Notes: a model not told the origin generated them from the sequence alone. A stretch of 64,000 nucleotides of DNA from Agrococcus pavilionensis RW1 (GCF_000400485.1 NZ_ASHR01000021.1:1-64000); one strand, 5' to 3'; shown: positions 9,063-17,859, counted from the first letter of the stretch. Translations and numbers: made by a program.

Positions 9063-11150
9063 ATGATGAACGACTACTTTTTCGAATTGCAGAACGCCAT
9101 CCACGCGCAGGCTGCCGGTTCTAAGCAGTTCACCTTAGAAGCCTTCGCCACAGAGGTCGTCGAGCGGCTGCAGGAGGCGGAGGTGCTCGTGGATGTCTCG
9201 GTGCACCCGATCGTCGATGTCGCCGGTCGCAACCGGCGACGGCTGGGATTGCTTGGCTACGCGCACGAGCAAGCCGACGATTCACTGTTGATCCTCGTCG
9301 GCCTGCACACCGAAGACCCTGATGCTATTCTCACTCGCACGGAGGCAACCAAGGTCTTCGATGCCGGTGTCCATTTCGTGGAGCAATCGGCGGACGGGTG
9401 GCTCCAGGAGAATCTCGAGATCAGTTCGCCCGCCGTCGAGTTGGCCGTCTACCTGCAGAAACTGCTGGCTTCGAACGGCGACATGCGGGTGGAGCGAATT
9501 AAGTTCCTGCTCATCACCGATGCCACAATGAGCGAGCGCATCACGACTGTCGCCAGCCGCGAGGTGGTGGGGCGTCGGGCATCGTTCGAGATTTGGGATC
9601 TCGGAAGGCTGGAGGCACTCGCTCATTCGAAGACGGGCCTCGAGGATCTGGTGATCGACCTCACGCGCTGGTTGCCTGACGGCTTGCCCTGCTTGCCCGC
9701 TTCGGACACGGACGAGGAGGCGCACTCCTATCTCGCGGTGTTGCCAGGCGATGTGCTCGCCTCCGTCTTCCGCGAGCACGGCAGTCGCCTCCTTGAGTCG
9801 AATGTCAGGACCTACCTGAGCGCGCGGGGCAAGGTGAACAAGGGCATCCAGGCAACCCTGCTCAATGAGCCTTCGATGTTCCTCGCTTATAACAACGGCC
9901 TGACCACAACTGCGACGGACGTCACGCTTGTAGCGACTCCGAGTGGGCCGGCGATCACGGCGATTGAGAACTGGCAGATCGTCAATGGCGGTCAGACGAC
10001 CTCCTCACTAGTGCATTTCCTCCGTACTGGGACCGGCCGCTCACTCGACGACGTGTACGTGCAGATGAAGCTCGTCAAGGTGGTACCCGAGCGTGCGGCC
10101 GAGATTGTCGCCAGCGTCTCGCGGTTTGCGAACAGCCAGAACAAGGTGAATGAAGCGGACTTCTTCTCGAACAGCCAGTTCCATGTCGAGCTGGAGAAGA
10201 TCAGCAACCGCGTGAAGGCTCCGGCTCGAGAGGGGGAGCAGTACCAGACGGGTTGGTTCTACGAGCGAACTCGTGGCCAGTACGAGTCCCGACGCAATGC
10301 GCTTGTCGCATCTCAGCAGAAGAAGTTTGACCTCGAGTTCCCGAAGCACCAGAAGGTGACGAAGACTGACTGGGCGAAGTACGCCTTCTCCTGGTCGAAG
10401 CGCCCGCACATCGTCAGCAAGGGCGCGCAAGCCAACTTCATGGCCTATGCGGAAGAGGCGAACAAGCTCTGGGAAGCGAGCCCAGATCTAGTCAATGACG
10501 CATACTTCCGGACAGGCATCGCGAAGGCCATTATGTTCCGTGACCTCCGTCTCGGGGTCCTTGCGGCGGATTGGTACGGCAAGGGATACCTGGCGAACAT
10601 CGTCACCTATGCGATGGCCAAGCTGTCATTCGAGATCGAGAGGAGCGGGCGAGGCAAGTTCGACTTCGAGAGGACTTGGAGGTCGCAGGCTCTAACCCCT
10701 GTCGCCCTCGGACAGCTGCTGGTAGCGGCCAAGCTCGCGCAAGAGGTCCTCAACGATCCCCGCCGCTCGCAGGCGAATGTCACCCAGTGGGCGAAGCAAG
10801 AGGCCTGCTGGAAGATGCTGCAGGGACGTCCGATGCAGCTGTCCGCGGCTACTGTCGACGAGTTGATGGACGAGTCGACTCATCGGTCCCTCCAGTCCGC
10901 CGCGCGAGCCGATGCTCGCGTTGATGCGGAATTCCAGGTCGTCTCGCGAGTGATGCAGGTGAAGTCCGATGTCTGGCGCCGTGTGATCGAGCACGGCGTT
11001 CGTCAGGGCTTCGTGGGCCCTGTCGAGCGCGACATCGTTCAACGATTCGCGGGCGGCCGCGCGGTGCCCTCGGACCGCCAGGCTCGCAAGATGCTGGAGG
11101 TCCTCGAGCGGGCTGCGGACCACACGGTCATCTATCGAAACGAGTTCTGA
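9063..11150 (+). CDS. AIPR-domain protein, last gene of defence cassette
   Basis: 695 aa from ATG 9063 (a second ATG follows directly). AIPR (abortive infection phage resistance, PF10592) signatures are plain: FLAYNNGLTTTA (~275-286), IVNGGQTTSS (~306-315) and FANSQNKVNEADFFSN (~355-370). The N-terminal ~200 residues are a separate region with nuclease-like alternating strands and no motif I can name. AIPR proteins occur in phage-resistance and restriction-linked operons; their biochemical role is not settled. It closes the plus-strand cassette and converges on the methyltransferase gene, 34 bases away. Confidence 0.9.
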   Translation: MMNDYFFELQNAIHAQAAGSKQFTLEAFATEVVERLQEAEVLVDVSVHPIVDVAGRNRRRLGLLGYAHEQADDSLLILVGLHTEDPDAILTRTEATKVFDAGVHFVEQSADGWLQENLEISSPAVELAVYLQKLLASNGDMRVERIKFLLITDATMSERITTVASREVVGRRASFEIWDLGRLEALAHSKTGLEDLVIDLTRWLPDGLPCLPASDTDEEAHSYLAVLPGDVLASVFREHGSRLLESNVRTYLSARGKVNKGIQATLLNEPSMFLAYNNGLTTTATDVTLVATPSGPAITAIENWQIVNGGQTTSSLVHFLRTGTGRSLDDVYVQMKLVKVVPERAAEIVASVSRFANSQNKVNEADFFSNSQFHVELEKISNRVKAPAREGEQYQTGWFYERTRGQYESRRNALVASQQKKFDLEFPKHQKVTKTDWAKYAFSWSKRPHIVSKGAQANFMAYAEEANKLWEASPDLVNDAYFRTGIAKAIMFRDLRLGVLAADWYGKGYLANIVTYAMAKLSFEIERSGRGKFDFERTWRSQALTPVALGQLLVAAKLAQEVLNDPRRSQANVTQWAKQEACWKMLQGRPMQLSAATVDELMDESTHRSLQSAARADARVDAEFQVVSRVMQVKSDVWRRVIEHGVRQGFVGPVERDIVQRFAGGRAVPSDRQARKMLEVLERAADHTVIYRNEF

Positions 11151-11184
11151 AGCGACGCCCGGCTGGCCGGCACCGGTGAGCTCA

Positions 11185-12321
11185 TCACGAGTCCCGGTTC
11201 CGGCCCCGAGTGCGTGCTCCTCCCCGCGACAGCGCCGCGGGGACGCTGTCGTAGGGAATCCCCTCGAGCGTCTTGAAGAGCGCTTCGAAGATCACCTGGG
11301 CGCCCTTCGGTGGGACTGCCATGCCGACCTGCTTCTTCACGCTCAGGGTGCCGCCCTCGAACCGGTGATGGTCGTCGAACGTCTGCAATCTGGCACGTTC
11401 TCGGTTCGTCAGCGCTCGCGGCTCTTCCCAGTGGTAGCCGCTCGTGCCGCCACCGCCGCTGCCCGTGATGGTGTAACTCGGCTCGTTCGGCTTGAGGCGC
11501 TTGTAGATCTGGCTCAGGGTGGCACCCTTCACGTTGATCCGAGAATCCTCGCTCAGGTCGGCGTTCCAGGCGTTCTGACCAGGCTGGATCTGGGAGAGGC
11601 GCCGAACTACTGAAGGCGAGTGGCGTGTCTTCTCGTGATTCGGTGCCGACGGGTGGATGCCGTCGAGCGCCTCTGCCGCCGTCACCTGGTCGTCGCGTTC
11701 CGGTGTCGTCGGTGCGGGCACTCGGAAGCGCTTGCCGAGATCTTTGCGAATGCCGACGATGATGACGCGGTGCCGCTTCTGCGGGACCCCGTACTCCTCG
11801 AAGCGATAGAGGTGAGTCGTCAGCTCATACCCCGGGCCGGCAGCCTCGAGCTCGAGCAGTATCTGGCGGAAGGTCTCTTCGTGGCTGCGGATGCCCCCAA
11901 CGTTCTCGGCCACGAACCACTCGGGTTGCTTCGCTTCGAGCACCTTGACGCCATAGGAGTAGAGCGGGCCGAAGTCTCCGGCAATCCCCTTTCGCTCGCC
12001 GACCAGTGAGTAGTCGTTGCAGGGGAAGCCAAACGCGAAGCCATCGATATCGCTGAGCGCATCGATGTCCAGCTTTCTCACATCCGCGTGGATCACGTCA
12101 TTGCGGCGCAAGGAGGGGTCGTACTCCCGCACCGCACCGAAGTAAGTCCGAACGGTATCGGCGTCGTAGTCGTTGGCCCACGCGTGCTTGATGGCGACCC
12201 GCCGGAACAGAGCAGGGTCTTTGAGCGCCTTGTGCGCACCCACCGCAATGCCACCCGGGCCCGCGAAGAGCTCCCCCATGCGGTAGGTCCGAGTCGACCT
12301 CATCGCGCTCTCTTCTTCCAT
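11185..12321 (-). CDS. DNA (cytosine-5-)-methyltransferase
   Basis: 378 aa from ATG 12321; ATG 12303 is an alternative. It transfers a methyl group from SAM to cytosine C5. Motif I LFAGPGGIAVG (18-28), motif IV GFPCNDYS with catalytic Cys101 (most relatives read GFPCQxFS), motif VI ENVGG (139-143), motif VIII QKRHRVIIVG, and motif IX/X NRERARLQTFDD plus QVGMAVPP are visible. The target-recognition region is short (~residues 200-290), so the site is probably simple. It is convergent with the AIPR gene and divergent from vsr, and would protect self DNA if the cassette is a restriction system. Confidence 0.93.
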   Translation of the reverse strand: MEEESAMRSTRTYRMGELFAGPGGIAVGAHKALKDPALFRRVAIKHAWANDYDADTVRTYFGAVREYDPSLRRNDVIHADVRKLDIDALSDIDGFAFGFPCNDYSLVGERKGIAGDFGPLYSYGVKVLEAKQPEWFVAENVGGIRSHEETFRQILLELEAAGPGYELTTHLYRFEEYGVPQKRHRVIIVGIRKDLGKRFRVPAPTTPERDDQVTAAEALDGIHPSAPNHEKTRHSPSVVRRLSQIQPGQNAWNADLSEDSRINVKGATLSQIYKRLKPNEPSYTITGSGGGGTSGYHWEEPRALTNRERARLQTFDDHHRFEGGTLSVKKQVGMAVPPKGAQVIFEALFKTLEGIPYDSVPAALSRGGARTRGRNRDS

Positions 12322-12417
12322 GTCCTCCGCCTGCCTTGAGCTTGCCTATCCAGCAGCCTACCGGCGGCTGCCCACCCTCCAGGAACGCAGCGCGGTGTCG
12401 CCTGCCACGATGTCTTC
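12322..12417. promoter_or_regulatory. Divergent promoter region between methyltransferase and vsr
   Basis: These 96 bases separate the divergent start codons and must hold both promoters. On the minus strand a TAGGCT at about 12355 could be a -10 box for the methyltransferase. No convincing C-box or palindromic operator is seen. Confidence 0.4.
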
Positions 12418-12861
12418 GTGGGCACAACGGACGGCGGGATCGAGCTGGGGAGCTGGGCAACCTCCCCGGCGGCTCGAGCGACGATGCGGGGCAACGTCCG
12501 TCGGGATACGACGCCCGAGCTGGCGGTACGCCGCCTGCTCCACGCCGCTGGCATGCGGTACCGCGTCGACTATGCCGCCCTCGAGTCCGACCGGCGCCGC
12601 CGCGCCGACATCGTTTTCACTCGGCGCCGAGTTGCAGTATTCATCGATGGGTGCTTCTGGCACGGGTGCCCCGAGCATTTCATCGCGCCGAGGGCGAACG
12701 CTGACTACTGGGGTCCAAAGATCCAGCGAAATCGAGAGCGAGACATCGACACCAGCCGGCGCCTTCAAGCCGACGGCTGGCAGGTGCTTAGGTTCTGGGA
12801 GCACGAATCGCCGCTCTCCGTCGCTGATCGCATCATCGCCGCCGTGCGTCACAGGACTTGA
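12418..12861 (+). CDS. vsr: Very short patch repair (Vsr) endonuclease
   Basis: 147 aa from GTG 12418; the start is uncertain because no ribosome site is obvious, but relatives begin just before the SWATSP motif. Vsr nicks next to T:G mismatches left by deamination of 5-methylcytosine. Visible family signatures are RRDTTPELAVRRLLHAAGMRYRV (~28-50), the Asp in ADIVF (~64), VFIDGCFWHGCPEH (~75-87, catalytic Asp and His plus zinc ligands) and NRERD...GWQVLRFWEHE. It is divergent from the C5-methyltransferase gene, its usual partner. Confidence 0.92.
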   Translation: MGTTDGGIELGSWATSPAARATMRGNVRRDTTPELAVRRLLHAAGMRYRVDYAALESDRRRRADIVFTRRRVAVFIDGCFWHGCPEHFIAPRANADYWGPKIQRNRERDIDTSRRLQADGWQVLRFWEHESPLSVADRIIAAVRHRT

Positions 12862-13962
12862 CGCCCGACCCGACGAGCCGAAGCGCCTGCCGCTTACGGC
12901 GAACCGGTCGAAATCCCGCGGGAGCAACTCCATGCGCTCGCCATCTCACAGTCCGCGCATGAAGCGCACCGCCTCGCGCAACCCGGCGAGCGCTCAGACG
13001 ATCTCGGGTCGGTGCTCACCGATCGCCTGCTCAGTGAGCGCCTCGCCGCGCGCGACGCCCCGCGCAAGTCTCGACACCGACGAGATGACGCGCGGTCGGG
13101 ACGTGGCGAGAGCCAACGCATCCCGCTCAGGCGATAGGACCGTTGAGGCGATGCGACAGGGCGACGGTGCGCCTACCGCGCCGCCCACATCCCGATCATG
13201 CACCGGCTCCAGTAGCCCGCCCCCGTCCCCTCGGCGCGGCCTGCTTTGCGCTGTTTACGTGTGGCGTCGCCGGCCCACCGGTTGGTCCATTTAATCCGGA
13301 GGCCGACGAAATGCTCCTGTCACTCCGGCGGGGCGCGGGATAGCGCAAGGCGCCTCGAGCATTCTTGCGCTTCCTGACACCGTACTCTGCGGAGGCGGAG
13401 GCGGAGGCGGAGGTCCCGCCGCTCACGGGCAGGGCTCGGCTAGCAGTTGAGCTCGTTTCGGACACGAAGTTGCGCCGTCGACGTGCGCGTCCTCGCCTCG
13501 ACGGATTCGTCTGAGCCCGCACGCCAGCGCTTGAGTGCTTCGCGACCCAATGAAGCGGCAGGTCGCCGGCCAGCCGCTTCATGTCGGCCGGATCGCGGAT
13601 GCTCTGCTCCTACTCCGGCGTCTCGCATCCGCTCGCCCGCGAGCTCGGGGTCGGGGCTGGCCGGACACCGTGAGCTCGATTACGCGATCCTGAGCAGCAT
13701 GGTTGCCGTAAGGCATCCGTCGCTGCAGCCGGAAGTGCGCTACTCCTGTCGGCGTAGATCGTCGGCCGCCCCAGCAAGTAGAAGTCGGCTCGCTGGCCGC
13801 CCCGGCCTTGTATGAACGCTGCCCACTCGGCAAAGACGCTCCGCTCGCCACTGGCTCCTCGCGGCCTGCTACCGCCGCTCTGCGGACTCGGCTCGACGGC
13901 GACGGCGCGCTGCGGTTGCATTTTCGACGACGTCGAGCCCGGCCTGCGAGTGCTGAAGCGGC
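12862..13962. other. Gene-poor debris at the right edge of the defence island
   Basis: About 1.1 kb without a convincing gene. The vsr frame stays open for 91 more codons after its stop (12862-13137) and reads like protein, but has no start or recognised family. Between 13600 and 13960 the minus strand has frames containing protein-like pieces such as VFAEWAAFIQGRGGQRADFYLL and MPYGNHAAQDRVIEL, split over different frames. A GGAGGC microsatellite lies at 13391-13413 and a 10-bp inverted repeat (13550-13559 with 13573-13582). I read it as decayed coding material left by past insertions and deletions. Confidence 0.5.
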
Positions 13963-15342
13963 CTAGACTCGAGCTCGCCGCAAGCCCGCCCCCAGGTGGT
14001 CGGTCGGCAGGTTCGGGCCTCCGCCGGTCAGCGCCTCGCGCAGCGTGAGTCCCTTCGGTTCCTCGCCCGCCTCGGGCAGCAGCCCGCGCCGCCGCAGTTC
14101 CGGCGTCACCAGGTCGACGAAGCGCTCGATGTCTGCTGGCCGCACCGCCGCCGTGATGTTGAAGCCATCGACGCCCGACTCCTCGCGCCAACGCTCGAGC
14201 TCGTCGACCACCGTCGCGGGGGAGCCGACGATCACTGGGCCGCGACCGCCGATCGCCACGAACTCGGCGAGGTCGCGCACCGTCCACGCGCGCCCGGTCG
14301 AGAGGGTCGTGAACGACGCGAGGGCGGAGTGGTTCGCCTCCGTCTGCACGTGCTCGAGCGTCGCATCCGGGTCGAGGCCCGAGAGGTCGACGCCCGTCCA
14401 GCCGCCGAAGAGCGCGAGCGCGCCCTCGATGTCGACGTGCTGCCGGTACTCCTCGAGGCGCGCCCGCGCCTCCTCGTCCGTCTCGGCGGCGATCACCGTT
14501 GCGATCGTCAGGATCTTCACTGCGTCCGCCGACCGACCGCGCTCGACGAGCCCCTCGCGCACGCCGTCGACCCAGCGGCGCACGAGCTGCGGCGTCGAGC
14601 CCGAGAAGAAGATCGCCTCCGCGTGGTCGAGCGAGAACGCCTGCCCGCGGCTCGACGCGCCCGCCTGGAAGAGGTAGGGCGTGCCCTGCGGCCCCGGGTG
14701 CGCGAGCGCGTAGCCCGGCACCGTGAACCACTCGCCCTCGTGCCCGATCGGGTGCACCTTGTCTGGGTCGACCCAGACGCCCGATTCCTTGTCGGCGACC
14801 ACCGCATCCGCCTCGAACGAGCCCTCGAAGAGCTTGTACATGACCTGCATGTACTCGTCGGCGCGGTCGTAGCGTACGTCGTGCGGCAGCTGCTTGTCGT
14901 AGCCGAGGTTGCGCGCGGCGGAGTCCTGGTAGGAGGTGACGATGTTCCACGCGATGCGGCCACCGGTGAAGTGATCGAGCGTCGTGAGCGTGCGCGCCAG
15001 CAGGTAGGGCGACTCGTAGGTGACCGACGCCGTGACGCCGAACCCGAGCCGCTCCGTCACCGCGGCCATCGCCGGCACCGCGACGAGCGGGTCGAGCACC
15101 GGGTACTGCACGCCGCCGCGCGCCGTCGCCTCGATGCCGTCGCCGTAGACGTCGTAGACGCCCGGGATGTCGGCGAGGAAGAGCGCCGAGAAGCCGCCGC
15201 GCTCGAGCGTCTTCGCGAGCTCCGTCCAGTAGCCGAGCGTGTCGAAGTCGCGCGCCTGCGACTCCGGGTGCCGCCAGAGGCCCGGCGACTGGTGGTTGGG
15301 CACGAGCATCTCGAAGGCGCTCAGCAGCAGCGGTCGGGTCAT
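13963..15342 (-). CDS. NtaA/SnaA/DszA-type FMN-dependent monooxygenase
   Basis: 459 aa from ATG 15342, which overlaps the upstream transporter stop by four bases (ATGA). It is a bacterial luciferase-like, FMNH2-dependent monooxygenase of the NtaA/SnaA/DszA branch: the N-terminal ~50 residues resemble that group (HQSPGLWRHPESQ, FLADIPGVYDVYG), then TLTTLDHFTGGRIAWNIVTS (~115-135), YLFQAGASSRGQAF (~225-240) and GSPATVVDELERW near the C-terminus. Such enzymes oxidise organosulfur compounds, chelators or similar substrates with a separate flavin reductase, none of which is seen nearby. The SAM riboswitch ahead of the operon favours a sulfur substrate. Confidence 0.9.
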   Translation of the reverse strand: MTRPLLLSAFEMLVPNHQSPGLWRHPESQARDFDTLGYWTELAKTLERGGFSALFLADIPGVYDVYGDGIEATARGGVQYPVLDPLVAVPAMAAVTERLGFGVTASVTYESPYLLARTLTTLDHFTGGRIAWNIVTSYQDSAARNLGYDKQLPHDVRYDRADEYMQVMYKLFEGSFEADAVVADKESGVWVDPDKVHPIGHEGEWFTVPGYALAHPGPQGTPYLFQAGASSRGQAFSLDHAEAIFFSGSTPQLVRRWVDGVREGLVERGRSADAVKILTIATVIAAETDEEARARLEEYRQHVDIEGALALFGGWTGVDLSGLDPDATLEHVQTEANHSALASFTTLSTGRAWTVRDLAEFVAIGGRGPVIVGSPATVVDELERWREESGVDGFNITAAVRPADIERFVDLVTPELRRRGLLPEAGEEPKGLTLREALTGGGPNLPTDHLGAGLRRARV

Positions 15343-16736
15343 CGGTCGGTCCTCTCGGTCGCGGCGAGCACGGGCTCCGCGTCGGTCAGGGTGGTCTCGG
15401 GGTCGGAATCGGGGCGGATGCGCTCGGTCGCGCCGTGCAGGTCGCCCAGGTCGGTGCCGGGCCGGTCGCGCGCGGGATCGGCGGCGAACAGGGCCGCCAC
15501 GATCGAGAGCGCCGCGAGCACCGACAGGTAGCCGGCGATGAGCCACGGCTCGTTGCCGCCCGCGGAGAACAGCAGCGCCGCGATCATCGGCATGAGGCCG
15601 CCGCCGAGCACGGAGCCGATCTGGTAGCCGAGGCTCACGCCGGAGTAGCGCACGTGCACCGGGAACTGCTCCGCGAACCACGCCGCCTGCGGCCCGTAGA
15701 CCGAGTCGTGGGTGATGTTGACGCCGATCACGACGACGAGCGGCAGCAGTGCGAGCGGGCCGGCGTCGAGGAAGGCGAAGAGCGCCCAGCCGAAGACGCC
15801 GATCGAGGCATAGCCGAAGATCGAGACGCGGCGGCGGCCGACGCGGTCGGAGAGCCAGCTCCACAGCGGCGTCGCGACGAGCCCGAGCGCCGAGGCGATC
15901 ATCACGGCGGTGACGCCGGAGGTCGTGTCGCCGCGCTCGCTCGCGAGGTAGCTCAGCATGTAGACGGTGATGAGGAAGTAGATGGCGTTCTGGCCGAGCC
16001 GCAGGCCGATCGTGATGAGCAGCGGGCGGCGGTGGTGGCGCAGCAGCTCGGCGACCGGGGCGCGCGTGACGCCGCTCGAGCGGTGCTCCTCGAACTCCGG
16101 CGCGTCCTCGACACCGAGCCGGATCCACAGCCCGAACGCGACGAGCGCCGCCGAGATGAGGAACGGGATGCGCCAGCCGAAGTCGGTGAACTGCTCGGCG
16201 CTCAGCACCTGCTGCACGATGAAGAAGGCGCCGGTCGCGAGCAGCATGCCCGCCGAGGAGCCGAGCTGCGTGAAGGAGCCGAAGAGCCCGCGATGCCGGG
16301 CCGGTGCGTGCTCGACGCTCAGCAGCGCGGATCCGCCCCACTCGGCGCCCGCCGAGAGGCCCTGCAGCACGCGCAGCACGATGAGCCCGCCGACCGCCCA
16401 CCAGCCGATCGCCGAGAAGTTCGGCAGCAGCCCGATGATCGTCGTCGCGATGCCCATGAGCAGCAGCGAGGCGACGAGCAGCGACTTGCGTCCGATGCGG
16501 TCGCCGAGGTGGCCGGCGATGATGCCGCCGAGCGGCCGCACGACGATGCCGACCGCGAGCGTCGCGAACGAGGCGATCGTGCCGGCGAGCGGGCTGCCCT
16601 CGGGGAAGAACTGCGTGCTGAAGATGAGGGCGGATGCGGTGCCGTAGAGGTAGAAGTCGTACCACTCGATCGTGGTCCCGACGAAGGAGGAGGCGAGCAC
16701 GCGCCGTCGTTGCGCGCCCCGGTCGATGCTGGTCAT
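15339..16736 (-). CDS. MFS transporter, metabolite:H+ symporter type
   Basis: 465 aa from ATG 16736 with GAGAGG 6 bases upstream; an upstream GTG-type start at 16778 is not needed. It has twelve hydrophobic segments, the SSFVGTTIEWYDFYLYG opening and GHLGDRIGRKS loop 2-3 motif of the metabolite:H+ symporter (MHS) family. The last ~50 residues are a charged cytoplasmic tail. It is the first gene of a two-gene operon with an FMN monooxygenase, behind a SAM riboswitch, so it probably imports the monooxygenase substrate. Confidence 0.9.
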   Translation of the reverse strand: MTSIDRGAQRRRVLASSFVGTTIEWYDFYLYGTASALIFSTQFFPEGSPLAGTIASFATLAVGIVVRPLGGIIAGHLGDRIGRKSLLVASLLLMGIATTIIGLLPNFSAIGWWAVGGLIVLRVLQGLSAGAEWGGSALLSVEHAPARHRGLFGSFTQLGSSAGMLLATGAFFIVQQVLSAEQFTDFGWRIPFLISAALVAFGLWIRLGVEDAPEFEEHRSSGVTRAPVAELLRHHRRPLLITIGLRLGQNAIYFLITVYMLSYLASERGDTTSGVTAVMIASALGLVATPLWSWLSDRVGRRRVSIFGYASIGVFGWALFAFLDAGPLALLPLVVVIGVNITHDSVYGPQAAWFAEQFPVHVRYSGVSLGYQIGSVLGGGLMPMIAALLFSAGGNEPWLIAGYLSVLAALSIVAALFAADPARDRPGTDLGDLHGATERIRPDSDPETTLTDAEPVLAATERTDR

Positions 16737-16830
16737 GCGGTGGTCCTCTCGTAGCCCAAGGGAGCCGCATCCGGGCACGCGCAGCGGGCTCGGTCGATGC
16801 CGGCCTCGGCCGGTCTCGATGCGGGAGATC

Positions 16831-16912
16831 CATCGGTCCTGGCCGAAGCACCCGCGCGATCACGGGTTGCTGCGGCGTCGTCGAGCCAGGTCTCTCAGCC
16901 GCTCTGGATGGT
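16831..16912 (-). ncRNA. SAM riboswitch (S-box, SAM-I type)
   Basis: Read on the minus strand, the 5' P1 strand ...GATGG-side is followed by AGAGCGGCTGAGAGACC, TGGCTC, GCAGCAACC and then GGGTGCT...CCAGGACCGATGG. These match the SAM-I core: AGAG kink-turn region, GAGRGACC, the GCAACC block, GGTGC and the closing P1 strand. P1 pairs about 16831-16835 with 16908-16912. It lies ~95 bases upstream of the MFS/monooxygenase operon. A CCGGCC-GAGGCCGG hairpin between the aptamer and the start may be part of the expression platform. High SAM should shut the operon off. Confidence 0.85.
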
Positions 16913-17046
16913 GTGCTCTCAACGTAGGAGCGCGGAGCGGGGAGCGCACGGATGGCCCGTCACGGTCGGTAACAGAGCGGATGCGCGACCCGGTTGAGGT
17001 CGCTCTCGGCGGGGCCGGAGTGTCAGTCGCTCAGTAGCATTCGGGC

Positions 17047-17820
17047 ATGTCTGTCGACGCTCGCATCCCAGGTGAGGTCGCGGACGTCCTGCGCTACTAC
17101 GTCTACGCGCTGCGCGATCCGCGCGACGGCAAGGTCTTCTACGTCGGCAAGGGCATCGGCGACCGCATCAACGCCCACGTACGCGAAGCTGGCGCCGACC
17201 TCGCCTCGGAGCGAGCCAAGATCCGGACGATCAACGAGATCGAGGCCAGCGGGCAGCCGGTCGACCTGCTGTTCCTGCGCACCGGCATCGAGGACGAGCA
17301 CACGGCGTTCATCGTCGAGCAAGCCGTCATCGATGCGTTCCACGCCGACCATCACCCGCTCACGAACCTCGTTCGCGGTCATCACTCGGGCCAGCACGGC
17401 CTCGCCACACTGCCCGCTGTCGTCGCGCGGCACCAGGCCAAGCCGTGCCCGCCGATCCCTGAGCCGGTGATCATGCTCAAGATCCAGAACGGCTGGCGCG
17501 CCGACATGAACGAGAGGGAGATCTACGACGCGACGCGCGGTCACTGGAAGATCGCCGGATGGGTCCGCGACCGGGCGGCGTACGCACTGGGCATCGCCTA
17601 CGGCATCGTGCGCGGCGCGTACCGAGTCGATTCGTGGTTCCCGTCGGAGATGCCATGGGACGAGGGCAAGGACAGGTGGGGTTTCATCGGCGACCCAGCA
17701 CCCGAGCTCGCGCATCTGCCCGGCACCCAGGTCCGAGACGCCTTCCCCAATCAGGTGATGTACCGGCGCTTCCTCGACGGCTATCCAGGGTCTCGGGACA
17801 CGGGAGCGAGTGACGCCTGA
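17047..17820 (+). CDS. GIY-YIG nuclease, LEM-3-like
   Basis: 257 aa from ATG 17047; a TAGCAT -10-like box ends 7 bases before it, so the mRNA is probably leaderless. Residues ~17-100 form a GIY-YIG domain: YYVYALRDPRDGKVFYVGKG carries the YVY and YVG strands, an Arg is in the following DRINAH helix, and Glu in FIVEQAVIDAF is the likely metal ligand. The C-terminal half (QNGWRADMNEREIYDATRGHWKI... and SWFP) is a second conserved region found with such domains, possibly DNA- or sugar-binding. A role in DNA processing is likely, but the target is unknown. It stands alone. Confidence 0.8.
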   Translation: MSVDARIPGEVADVLRYYVYALRDPRDGKVFYVGKGIGDRINAHVREAGADLASERAKIRTINEIEASGQPVDLLFLRTGIEDEHTAFIVEQAVIDAFHADHHPLTNLVRGHHSGQHGLATLPAVVARHQAKPCPPIPEPVIMLKIQNGWRADMNEREIYDATRGHWKIAGWVRDRAAYALGIAYGIVRGAYRVDSWFPSEMPWDEGKDRWGFIGDPAPELAHLPGTQVRDAFPNQVMYRRFLDGYPGSRDTGASDA

Positions 17821-17859
17821 ACTGGCGGACAGGATCGCGAGCGCTCGCGGTCGTGCTGG

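Noticed and set aside
13391-13413. GGAGGC repeats as a possible CRISPR or regulatory array
   Set aside because: It is a six-base microsatellite of about four units with no spacers.
13447-13960. Short open frames on both strands right of the defence island as genes
   Set aside because: None has a ribosome site, a recognised family or consistent codon use; protein-like pieces switch frame, so I treat the region as debris.
13963-16863. A single 966-codon frame joining the monooxygenase to the transporter region
   Set aside because: The upstream part is an Arg/Pro-rich shadow of the MFS gene; the real monooxygenase starts at 15342 and overlaps the MFS stop by four bases.
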